From the NCBI GenBank assembly GCA_016287095.1, contig JAEEVK010000019.1, positions 1-39,713 on the forward strand: a stretch of 39,713 bases of DNA, read 5' to 3'. The notes beneath the pieces were generated by a model that saw only the letters and a list, made by a program, of their open reading frames with translations, did not search any database and was not told the origin of the DNA. Positions 7,201 through 14,020 of this stretch are shown piece after piece; within the stretch, counting starts at the first letter, position 1; the number at the start of each line of letters is the position of its first letter. Both the position numbers and the translations under genes were made by a program. The DNA is from Lachnospiraceae bacterium (GTDB lineage: Bacteria; Bacillota; Clostridia; Lachnospirales; Lachnospiraceae).

Positions 7201-9075
7201 TCAAAAATCAGGCTTCACAGAATCCGCAAGCACCACGCTCACCCTTGAAAAATGCTCCTGATCGTAAACCTCGGCAGGAATCTCATAAGGATTAGGGTTC
7301 TGTGCTTTCTTTTCTGCGTACCTTGCCCTGCGTCTAAGCTCATATTTCTTCTCGTATTCCTTCTGCTTTCCATTCTCTTTTCTGCGTATATAATTTCTAT
7401 GAATCCTGTCCTTTTTCTCCTCTATGCGTGCAAGCTCCGCCTTTTCTTCCTCGGTAAGCTCCTTTTCCGGAAGCGAGTAGTTTCCGATGAAGTTGAAATA
7501 TATATCTACCTTCTGAGTAGTCTGTGCCGAGCCTTTTCTCGCCCTTTCGTGTACTTCTATCCTATCAATAAACTCATTGACTATAAAAGGCGTGATCTCA
7601 TCAAAGTTATCATATCTTGACATAAGGTCAACAAACTTCTTTCCGCTCCTGCGTTCTTCCTCAGCCTTTGAAAGAAGCTCCTCAATATCGTCTATTTCAT
7701 TGTTAAGGCTCTCCTGCTCCTTTGAATACTGTCTTATAAGGGTTTCATACCTGCTCTCGGGCAGCTTGCCCAAAGCATTATCCTCATAAATCTTGCAGAT
7801 AAGCCTTTCAAGTTCATCAACACGCTTTCTGCACACATTAAGGCGGGTCTGCTTTTTTTTCACTTCTTCACTGCGGTTATCTTCTTCCGTCTGTGTTATC
7901 TGCTCGATAAATTCCTTTGAATCTGCTTCGATAGTGCTTTTAAGAAATCTGAGCGTTTCCCTTACAATCTCAATCAGGGCTTCTGCCTTTATCCTATGGG
8001 GTGATGAACACAGTGTACCTACCGGGACTTTTCCATAATTTCCGCAGGTAAACATAGCTATACGCTTTCCGTTATTATTCCTATGGCAGTAAAGCTTGCC
8101 CGCGCAATCGGGACATATCAGCTTGCCGTCAAGCGGATGAGGTTCTCCCCACCCGTTAGGATAACGCTTTATGCCCTGCCTGCACTTCTGGGCGTTATAA
8201 AAAGTTTCCTCGTCTATTATCGGCTCTTGGGTGTTCTCGAATATCTGCCAGTATTTCTGTGCTACATAGTGGCTTTTCTTGTCCTTAAAGTGCTTTCTTG
8301 TCTTGAAATTGACCGTATGCCCGAGATACTCCTTTTTGGTAAGTATGCTCGCTACCGTAGAACTTCCCCAGCGGTACGGGTATTTTATTTCCCTTGACTG
8401 ATATAACCCAAGTCCCTGCTTCTTCTGATGTACGGCGGGTATCTCAATGTTTTCAGCTTCAAGCTTCTTGCATATCTGAAAAGGACCATAACCTTCAAGC
8501 GTAAGCTTAAATATCTTACGGACAACTTCGGCAGCTTCCTCATCTACAATCCAATGGTTCTTATCTGCCGGATCCTTGATATATCCGTATGGCGGTGAGC
8601 TTGCAACGTGCTTGCCCGCATCTCCCTTTGCCTTAAAGGATGAGCGTATTTTCTTGCTCGTATCCTTAGCATACCATTCATTCATAATGTTACGGAACGG
8701 AAGGAAGTCATCATCACCAAGCAGTGTATCAGTGCCGTCGTTAACCGCAATAAGACGGACATCCTTCTGTCTGAACATCTCCACTATCTGACCTACTATC
8801 AGATAATCCCTTCCAAGACGGCTCATATCCTTTACAAGGACCGTTCCAATGTTGCCTTCCTCTATCTCCTTCATCATTTCAAGGAAAGCAGGTCTGTCAA
8901 ACCTTGTCCCTGAGATACCATCATCTGCAAAGTGCCTGGGCGATGGCAGTCCGTGAGAATTAGCGTAATCCATAAGCAGCTGTTTCTGGTTGGATATACT
9001 GTTGGATTCCCCCTGAAGCTCGTCATCGTGACTGAGCCTTTCATAAAGTGCCGTGTAGCGTTGCTGTTTCTTCAT
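7201..9075 (-). CDS. Large serine recombinase (TndX/TnpX type)
   Basis: A 624-aa site-specific recombinase that excises and integrates mobile elements through a 5'-phosphoserine intermediate. The resolvase catalytic domain covers about 6-150, with nucleophile Ser15 (YERLSHDDE) and the LVKDMSRLGRDYL arginine motif. The recombinase domain (about 158-290) includes GKHVASSPPYGY. A zinc ribbon follows with Cys321, Cys324, Cys344 and Cys356, then a long coiled coil (about 395-470) and a basic tail. I chose the ATG at 9075 because AAAGGA lies 6 nt upstream; an in-frame ATG at 9093 has no such site. All key residues are present, so it may be active. It forms the right end of a very small element with the genes at 5870-6741; no conjugation or cargo genes remain. 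Confidence 0.93.
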   Translation of the reverse strand: MKKQQRYTALYERLSHDDELQGESNSISNQKQLLMDYANSHGLPSPRHFADDGISGTRFDRPAFLEMMKEIEEGNIGTVLVKDMSRLGRDYLIVGQIVEMFRQKDVRLIAVNDGTDTLLGDDDFLPFRNIMNEWYAKDTSKKIRSSFKAKGDAGKHVASSPPYGYIKDPADKNHWIVDEEAAEVVRKIFKLTLEGYGPFQICKKLEAENIEIPAVHQKKQGLGLYQSREIKYPYRWGSSTVASILTKKEYLGHTVNFKTRKHFKDKKSHYVAQKYWQIFENTQEPIIDEETFYNAQKCRQGIKRYPNGWGEPHPLDGKLICPDCAGKLYCHRNNNGKRIAMFTCGNYGKVPVGTLCSSPHRIKAEALIEIVRETLRFLKSTIEADSKEFIEQITQTEEDNRSEEVKKKQTRLNVCRKRVDELERLICKIYEDNALGKLPESRYETLIRQYSKEQESLNNEIDDIEELLSKAEEERRSGKKFVDLMSRYDNFDEITPFIVNEFIDRIEVHERARKGSAQTTQKVDIYFNFIGNYSLPEKELTEEEKAELARIEEKKDRIHRNYIRRKENGKQKEYEKKYELRRRARYAEKKAQNPNPYEIPAEVYDQEHFSRVSVVLADSVKPDF

Positions 9076-9117
9076 AGCAATTCCTTTCTGCATTTATCAA
9101 TGCCAATATGTAAAATA

Positions 9118-9165
9118 TAGGTGGTAGCCTGTATTTTATAAAAAACCGATACAAGATACCACCTA
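9118..9165. repeat. 17-bp inverted repeat upstream of the recombinase gene
   Basis: Arms TAGGTGGTAGCCTGTAT (9118-9134) and ATACAAGATACCACCTA (9149-9165) match at 15 of 17 positions around a 14-nt AT-rich spacer. It begins 43 nt upstream of the recombinase ATG, and a TATAAA-like -10 sits in the spacer on the minus strand. It could be an operator overlapping the recombinase promoter, part of the recombinase attachment site, or an mRNA leader hairpin. Confidence 0.65.
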
Positions 9166-9291
9166 CATTCTGCCACACCATAAACCTTAAAATACATTTT
9201 GATTTTGACATATACATTTATTTTTGATATACTCCTCATTAATATATAATCATTCTCCAAATAAACATAAAATAATTAATTAAGCGAAAAA

Positions 9292-10647
9292 ATGGATAAA
9301 TTAGAATATTTGAGAAACGGCGGAGAATTGAGCAGGAAGAAACAGATATCACTGGTTCTGATGCTTAGTTTCCCTGCAATAATGTCCATGATATCGACAA
9401 TTATCATGGAATATATAGATGCCTCCATGGTCGGCAGCCTTGGGTCGGACTGTTCAGCCGCCATAGGAGTTGTGTCAACTACAACCTGGCTAATCTCGGG
9501 ACTATGCTCGAGTATCGGTACAGGATTTACCGTTGGACTTGCACACAGGATAGGTGCCGGTGAAGAAGCAGAAGCCAGAAAGTATATAAAGTCCGGTTTT
9601 ATTGTTGTTATATTATTCTCAGCTATGCTTATGGGACTGTCCCTGCTTATACACAGACAGTTGCCTGCATGGATGGGTGCTGATGAAAAGATCCTGGATG
9701 ATGCTGCAGATTACTTTATGATATTTGCTCTATCCCTGCCCCTTATGCAGATAAATCATACAGGAGCCGGAATGCTTGAATGCAGTGGAAATATGAAGCT
9801 ACCTGCGATCCTTAATGTAGGTCTCTGTTTCCTTGATGTTTTATTTAATTCTTTCTTTATTTATGAAGCCGGAATGGGTGTAAAAGGAGCAGCACTGGGT
9901 ACTTTATGCGCAAATGCAGTTGGAACTGTTAGTATTTTACTTGCCATACTTGTATTTTCAAAGAAACTTCATATAAGGAAAAATGAGCATGGATTACTGA
10001 GTCGGGAAAAAGTTATCAGTGCTATAAAGATTTCACTGCCTGTTATGATCAGTTCTCTGATAATGGGATTTGCTTATGTACTTTCAACTAAGATAGTGGC
10101 TCCGTTAGGAAATATTGCTATAACGGCAAATTCATTTTCTATAACTGCAGAAAGTCTCTGTTATATGCCCGGATATGGTATTTCACATGCCGCTGTAACT
10201 CTGGTTGGTCAAATGAAAGGTGCAGGCAATAAAAAGCAGGAAAAGAACTTTGCATATATGACCGTCATAATCGGCATGGTGTTTATGGCTTTATCTGCAG
10301 TCCTGCTATATATATTTGCACCACAGATGATTGGTATTATGTCATCAGAGGAAGAAGTGCGTACACTTGGCACACAGATATTAAGGATCGAGGCATTTGC
10401 AGAGCCTATGTTTGGTGCTTCCATCGTGGCTGAAGGTGTATTCAGGGGTATGGGAAAAACCAGGATACCTACATTGCTTAACCTGATAAGTATGTGGTGT
10501 GTAAGACTCCCTGCATCTTTATTTGCCGCCGGTAAATTCGGTCTTGTTGGTGTTTGGGTTGTTATGTGCCTTGAGTTATGTTTCAGAGGCTTGATATTTC
10601 TTGTTTCTATGTTTAGGGAATACAAAAAACAGATCCCTTCGGTATAA
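9292..10647 (+). CDS. MATE family multidrug/toxin efflux transporter
   Basis: A 451-aa integral membrane protein with about 12 hydrophobic segments in two homologous halves, as in MATE (NorM/DinF superfamily) antiporters, which export organic cations using Na+ or H+ gradients. Visible family features are the first-helix pattern LSFPAIMSMISTIIMEYIDASMVGSLG, SSIGTGFTVGLAHRIGAGEEAEARKYI, and the second-half QMKGAGNKKQEKNFAYM and EGVFRGMGKTRIPTLLNLISMWCVRLP. No good ribosome site precedes the ATG at 9292, so the start is the least certain part. The stop codon lies inside the loop of a bidirectional terminator shared with the convergent xylanase gene. The substrate is not predictable. Confidence 0.92.
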   Translation: MDKLEYLRNGGELSRKKQISLVLMLSFPAIMSMISTIIMEYIDASMVGSLGSDCSAAIGVVSTTTWLISGLCSSIGTGFTVGLAHRIGAGEEAEARKYIKSGFIVVILFSAMLMGLSLLIHRQLPAWMGADEKILDDAADYFMIFALSLPLMQINHTGAGMLECSGNMKLPAILNVGLCFLDVLFNSFFIYEAGMGVKGAALGTLCANAVGTVSILLAILVFSKKLHIRKNEHGLLSREKVISAIKISLPVMISSLIMGFAYVLSTKIVAPLGNIAITANSFSITAESLCYMPGYGISHAAVTLVGQMKGAGNKKQEKNFAYMTVIIGMVFMALSAVLLYIFAPQMIGIMSSEEEVRTLGTQILRIEAFAEPMFGASIVAEGVFRGMGKTRIPTLLNLISMWCVRLPASLFAAGKFGLVGVWVVMCLELCFRGLIFLVSMFREYKKQIPSV

Positions 10648-10663
10648 GTTGGGATCTGTTTTT
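10625..10663. terminator. Bidirectional terminator between MATE and GH10 genes
   Basis: A perfect 13-bp stem AAAAACAGATCCC / GGGATCTGTTTTT (10625-10637 with 10651-10663) works in both directions because each arm ends in an A/T run. The MATE stop codon (10645-10647) is in the loop and the xylanase stop begins 4 nt beyond. Confidence 0.93.
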
Positions 10664-10666
10664 ACA

Positions 10667-11809
10667 TTAATAGCCGGCATATTCTTTGACTTGTAATGCG
10701 CCATACAGAGAATATTTCGGATCCAAATCGCTGTCATAAAGCTGTGGACTGTATTCTTTACGCCAGGAGATACCATCTGAAAAGCCCCAGAAGGTGATAG
10801 AATCCATCTTGATCTTACCTGCGTCAGCTCTTGTAAATAACCCGTTTATCAGTTCGTAATAGAATTTTCCCTGTGTCCTGAGATTAGCATCAGTTGCAGT
10901 GAGAGGACTTTGATATTTCCCCAGTCCTATATCAAGTTCTGTAACCTGTAGTTTAAGTCCTGTTTCCGCCAGAGTATCTACTGCAGCGAGATATCCGACA
11001 AAATCATCAGCAGTAAACAAATGAGCCTGCAACCCGATACCGTCAATTAAGTATCTTCCGTCATCATCCTTTAGTGTATTAACAAAAGCTGATAAAGTAT
11101 CTGCCTTATATTGCTCATTATAATCGTTATAATATAAATCTATATAATCAGGTGCATATTTATCTGCATAATAAAACGCATACCAGAGATAATCATCACC
11201 TATGGTCTCGGTCCAATGGTTTTTTCTGATAGTGCCATCCTCCATCCATGCTTCGTTTATAACATCGTAAGCATAGAAAAGATTAATATAACCTAATCTG
11301 TCAAGTTCTTCGAATACACCGCTTATCATTGATTCCATACGGGCAAGCATCGTTTCGCGACCTACATATGCGCCATTGGTATCAAATCCTTCATGAAATA
11401 TCCACTCCGGTGTCTGGCTGTACCAGATAAGTGTATGTCCTCTCATGGAAAGACCGTTATTCTTTGCCCAACCAAGTACTGAAAGCGCTTCCTGGTTAAA
11501 TTCTACGACAAGCTTCCCTTCGGTTTTACTTCGCTCCTGATTAAGGATATAATCAGGCTTCATAGCATTTTCCATCGTAACGCTGTTAAACTGTTCAAGG
11601 ATAAGAGCAGACATTTTTTCATCATTCTTAACGTTAGCGGATACGCATGTACCGACTTTCATTCCATGTTCTAAAAAAACATCCTTCAAATTTTTGGAAG
11701 TTATTTCTTTCTGCGCCGGTAATTTAACTTTTTCAACAGTGCATCCTGTAAATAACAATGTCAAAATACATACTAAAAAAATTATTGATTTCTTTTTCAT
11801 TTTATACAT
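10667..11809 (-). CDS. GH10 endo-1,4-beta-xylanase, lipoprotein
   Basis: A 380-aa enzyme that cleaves internal beta-1,4 bonds of xylan with retention of configuration. The N-terminus is a lipoprotein signal (KKKSIIFLVCILTLLFTGC, lipidated Cys23), so the enzyme is anchored to the outer membrane face. The GH10 barrel spans about 38-375. It contains the substrate-site VTMENAMKPDY, GHTLIWYSQTPEW, acid/base Glu186 in DVINEAW, and nucleophile Glu291 in QVTELDIG. There is no carbohydrate-binding module. The start ATG at 11809 has GGAG upstream; an ATG three codons later is possible. Upstream DNA carries repeated GATAATAC motifs. It is a second, distinct GH10 from the one at the right edge and probably acts on shorter or soluble xylan. 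Confidence 0.96.
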   Translation of the reverse strand: MYKMKKKSIIFLVCILTLLFTGCTVEKVKLPAQKEITSKNLKDVFLEHGMKVGTCVSANVKNDEKMSALILEQFNSVTMENAMKPDYILNQERSKTEGKLVVEFNQEALSVLGWAKNNGLSMRGHTLIWYSQTPEWIFHEGFDTNGAYVGRETMLARMESMISGVFEELDRLGYINLFYAYDVINEAWMEDGTIRKNHWTETIGDDYLWYAFYYADKYAPDYIDLYYNDYNEQYKADTLSAFVNTLKDDDGRYLIDGIGLQAHLFTADDFVGYLAAVDTLAETGLKLQVTELDIGLGKYQSPLTATDANLRTQGKFYYELINGLFTRADAGKIKMDSITFWGFSDGISWRKEYSPQLYDSDLDPKYSLYGALQVKEYAGY

Positions 11810-11852
11810 GTAACTCCAACAAGCTTAATAAATTTTTAGTGTCTTTAGATAA

Positions 11853-11902
11853 GATAATACAATAAGTTTTATGTATTATCAATATAAGATTACAGTATTA
11901 TC
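11853..11902 (-). promoter_or_regulatory. Repeated GATAATAC motif upstream of the xylanase gene (candidate operator)
   Basis: GATAATAC occurs once on the plus strand (11853-11860) and twice as its complement GTATTATC (11873-11880, 11895-11902). The first two form a 9-bp inverted repeat GATAATACA / TGTATTATC with a 10-nt spacer. Position 45-95 nt upstream of the xylanase start fits a regulator site. The binding protein is unknown. Confidence 0.5.
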
Positions 11903-11957
11903 TTGCATGCATTTTTTTGTAATTTTTAGTAATATTAATAATTATAATCATCAAGTC

Positions 11958-11986
11958 TTGACTATACATATAGGTTATGTTATTTT
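11958..11986 (+). promoter_or_regulatory. Promoter of the permuted tRNA-like RNA
   Basis: -35 TTGACT (11958-11963) and -10 TATTTT (11981-11986) are separated by exactly 17 nt. The predicted start is near 11993, right at the first tRNA-like nucleotides. The -35 is strong (5 of 6) and the -10 moderate (4 of 6). Confidence 0.65.
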
Positions 11987-11992
11987 ATACAT

Positions 11993-12162
11993 ATCCACAA
12001 GATGCGGGTTCAAGTCCTGTCATCCGTTTTCTGTTAAAATAATATACGGATGTGGTTCAACTGGTAAGAACGTGTGGGTGTTTAAATAAGTACAAGAATA
12101 TGGACGAATCTTGTAAAACAAATAAAACAGCCTTATGTCATTTGACACAAAGCTGTTTTTTT
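11993..12162 (+). ncRNA. Circularly permuted tRNA-like RNA
   Basis: The RNA carries a tRNA 3' half first and the 5' half second. The first half has anticodon-stem 3' strand CCACA (11995-11999), variable loop AGAT, T-arm GCGGG-TTCAAGT-CCTGT (12004-12020) and acceptor CATCCGT (12021-12027). An 18-nt linker follows (12028-12045). The second half has acceptor ACGGATG (12046-12052), U8, D-arm GTTC-AACTGGTAA-GAAC (12055-12071), G26 and anticodon-stem 5' strand TGTGG (12073-12077). Acceptor (7/7), D-stem (4/4) and anticodon stem (5/5) pair perfectly; the T-stem has two wobbles. Tertiary positions are canonical: U8-A14, A15-U48, G18G19 with T-loop TTC, G26-A44. The transcript ends would lie in the anticodon loop. 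A further hairpin (ACAAGA / TCTTGT, 12092-12114) and a terminator follow. C2:G71, G3:C70 and U73 recall tRNA-Gly. No CCA is encoded. Confidence 0.78.
12124..12162. terminator. Bidirectional terminator between permuted tRNA-like RNA and Fn3 gene
   Basis: AAAACAGC (12124-12131) pairs with GCTGTTTT (12152-12159) and the plus strand continues to seven Ts. An inner TGTC / GACA pairing extends the hairpin. The A-run on the left arm makes it work for the minus-strand Fn3 gene too, whose stop is 11 nt away. Confidence 0.85.
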
Positions 12163-12172
12163 CATATATTGA

Positions 12173-13780
12173 TTATTTAACTTTAATACTCTTTACCTTA
12201 CTCCATGAACCGTAAGTGGTAACATCACCATATGTAAAGTATGCTCTCACACGAACATGTATTGTCGAGCCCTTTAATGCTTCAGCTCCCGGAACGTCTG
12301 TAACTACTTTAATAGTCTTGATATCGGGAATAGTTGCATCTACAGCATTCTTACCAAACTTCTTGTCTGTTGATACCTGTATCTGATATCCTGTACCGGC
12401 TACCTTCTTATATGTTGCTGAGAAGCTTTCTCCGGATAAAGCAGCCTTGGATATCTTTGTCTTTTTAGGCTGTGTAGCGCACTGTAATGTATCACTGAAC
12501 AGGCCTACAAACACCTTATCAACTACTGCACGTACCTTGTAATCATATCCAGTAGCAGCCTTTAACTTCTTTATGGTTACGCTGTTAGTCTTAGATGTTG
12601 CTACCAACTTATTGTCCTTATCGTAAATCTCATAGAACTCAGCATCTGCAACCTTATTCCATGTAAGTGTAAGGGATGTAGTCTTAGCCTTCTTAACTTT
12701 GAGACCCTTAACCTTATCTACTGCATAATCATACTTGGAATCCTTGTCTAAAGTATCGCAATGTACCTTTGACCTGATAAGAATCCTTGATTTCTCGGTA
12801 AACGTTCCTTCGCTATCAAAACTTGTGCCTCTCTGCCCGTCGCTTAACCAGACAGCATTCGCCATAGAACCTTCTTCAAACTTCTTCTCGGTCAGATCAT
12901 CCACAGCCGCTTCAACGATGACAACGAAAGGTTCACGTTCTCCGGTACTAATGTAGATAGCAGTTGCTGCATCTGTAACATCCTGAGAGAAATGCGTCAT
13001 AACGGAAGTATAACCGCCCCATTTTCCTTCATTGTTCAGTTCTCTCTTAGGATTAGAAATATCAGGTGCCGGCAACTCATCCGGGATATCAAGATTCTGA
13101 TCTGTAGTCTTTCCAAAGGTTGTTGCATCTGACCAGTCTGAGAAATAATACTGCATTCCGGCTTCATAATCATCAAGCAATCCGTACTCGACGCAGTAAC
13201 GGTATCTTACCTTGAAGGTATGGTTTTTAAGATCAAATTGATCATTTTTAACTGTCTTCTTCAGTAACTTTCCGTCAGCTACAGCTCCTGCATCCATTAG
13301 TGAAAAATATGCAGTATTGTCATCGGAAGCACCTCCAAAACTCTCATAAAAACAGAAACCGTCGGAGTAATTGAGATGTTCCTTTTTATCCCAGATCTTT
13401 TTGTACTGCCAGTCTCCCCCGTCGACTGAGATATCAAACTGAATGCTTGTTCCAAAAGCATTTATCCCATAATCTGCACAGAATTTTAAAATATTATCAT
13501 TGTAATAATCGTTTTGATAATCAACGTATTCTTCACATGCTTCATAATCCCTGACAAGCTTCAGGATATCGTCGTTCTGCTTAATGATAACTCCGATACA
13601 ATACGTATCGCTCGTATCAATTGTAGGTTTATTGGGTTTAACCTTTTCTATCCCCTTAGGGAAATATTTTTCCATAATCTTGTCCGCAGCTTTTACTCCA
13701 TAAGTATTAAGCGGAACAATCAATGACAATGAAAATACCAGTACTGAAAAAACCAACAATAACTTAGATAATTTCTTCAT
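12173..13780 (-). CDS. Secreted protein with C-terminal fibronectin type III domains
   Basis: A 535-aa exported protein. Residues 1-31 are a signal peptide (KKLSKLLLVFSVLVFSLSLIV then a VKA cleavage site). Residues ~32-350 are an Asp/Tyr-rich region of unknown fold. An Fn3 domain follows at about 353-438 (VKGLKVKKAKTTSLTLTWNKV ... YDYKVRAV) and a second, degenerate Fn3-like repeat at 439-535 (FSATYKKVAGTGYQIQVSTD ... IHVRVRAY). Such Fn3 modules are typical of clostridial surface proteins. There is no sortase motif, SLH domain or cell-wall repeat, so the protein may be released or loosely attached. The start follows GGAGAAGGCGT. It lies 3' to a promoter at 13837-13865. The catalytic or binding role is unknown. 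Confidence 0.8.
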   Translation of the reverse strand: MKKLSKLLLVFSVLVFSLSLIVPLNTYGVKAADKIMEKYFPKGIEKVKPNKPTIDTSDTYCIGVIIKQNDDILKLVRDYEACEEYVDYQNDYYNDNILKFCADYGINAFGTSIQFDISVDGGDWQYKKIWDKKEHLNYSDGFCFYESFGGASDDNTAYFSLMDAGAVADGKLLKKTVKNDQFDLKNHTFKVRYRYCVEYGLLDDYEAGMQYYFSDWSDATTFGKTTDQNLDIPDELPAPDISNPKRELNNEGKWGGYTSVMTHFSQDVTDAATAIYISTGEREPFVVIVEAAVDDLTEKKFEEGSMANAVWLSDGQRGTSFDSEGTFTEKSRILIRSKVHCDTLDKDSKYDYAVDKVKGLKVKKAKTTSLTLTWNKVADAEFYEIYDKDNKLVATSKTNSVTIKKLKAATGYDYKVRAVVDKVFVGLFSDTLQCATQPKKTKISKAALSGESFSATYKKVAGTGYQIQVSTDKKFGKNAVDATIPDIKTIKVVTDVPGAEALKGSTIHVRVRAYFTYGDVTTYGSWSKVKSIKVK

Positions 13781-13836
13781 ACGCCTTCTCCTTTACTTAT
13801 TTTACCCCACTACATTTACTAATACCACATAAAATC

Positions 13837-13865
13837 ATCATATCATACAATTAAGTATTTTACAA
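13837..13865 (-). promoter_or_regulatory. Promoter of the Fn3 protein gene
   Basis: On the minus strand, -35 TTGTAA (13865-13860) and -10 TATGAT (13842-13837) have a 17-nt spacer, about 55 nt upstream of the start codon. Confidence 0.55.
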
Positions 13866-13916
13866 GAAATATATAAAGTTTATTAAATCTACTAAATCAT
13901 TTCTGCTCCGTTTAGA

Positions 13917-13992
13917 TTACCTGTATTTCTCATTCGGATGATTTTTATAAGCTTCTGCTTTTGTGTCCAGTTACCAATTTTTCAAAATCCAT
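13917..13992 (-). pseudogene. Short frameshifted coding fragment after the TerD-like gene
   Basis: A ribosome site (GGAGTGAAAAGG) precedes ATG at 13992, which opens MDFEKLVTGH and stops after 15 codons. A +1 shift after codon 7 gives a continuous reading WTKAEAYKNHPNEKYR to a stop at 13917. The opening resembles the YDFEKM end of the adjacent 681-aa protein. This looks like a decayed small gene or a duplicated tail. The evidence is only the shape of the two frames. Confidence 0.25.
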
Positions 13993-14020
13993 AACCTTTT
14001 CACTCCTACAATTAAATATA

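Noticed and set aside
6802-7248. Plus-strand reading frame through the polypyrimidine tract
   Set aside because: Low-complexity Ser/Phe/Leu translation produced by the CT repeats, overlapping the recombinase end and accessory gene; no ribosome site.
12046-12120. An ordinary tRNA gene starting at 12046
   Set aside because: Acceptor 5' strand and D-arm are present, but no anticodon 3' strand, T-arm or acceptor 3' strand follows; these lie upstream instead, hence the permuted model.
11810-12162. A permuted group I intron around the tRNA halves
   Set aside because: Only about 180 nt upstream and 60 nt downstream are available, and I could not find a P7 pair or other core signatures; the predicted promoter also starts at the tRNA part.
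11993-12162. Two-piece (permuted) tmRNA
   Set aside because: The D-arm is a full canonical 4-bp stem with GG loop, and there is no tag reading frame or pseudoknot region.
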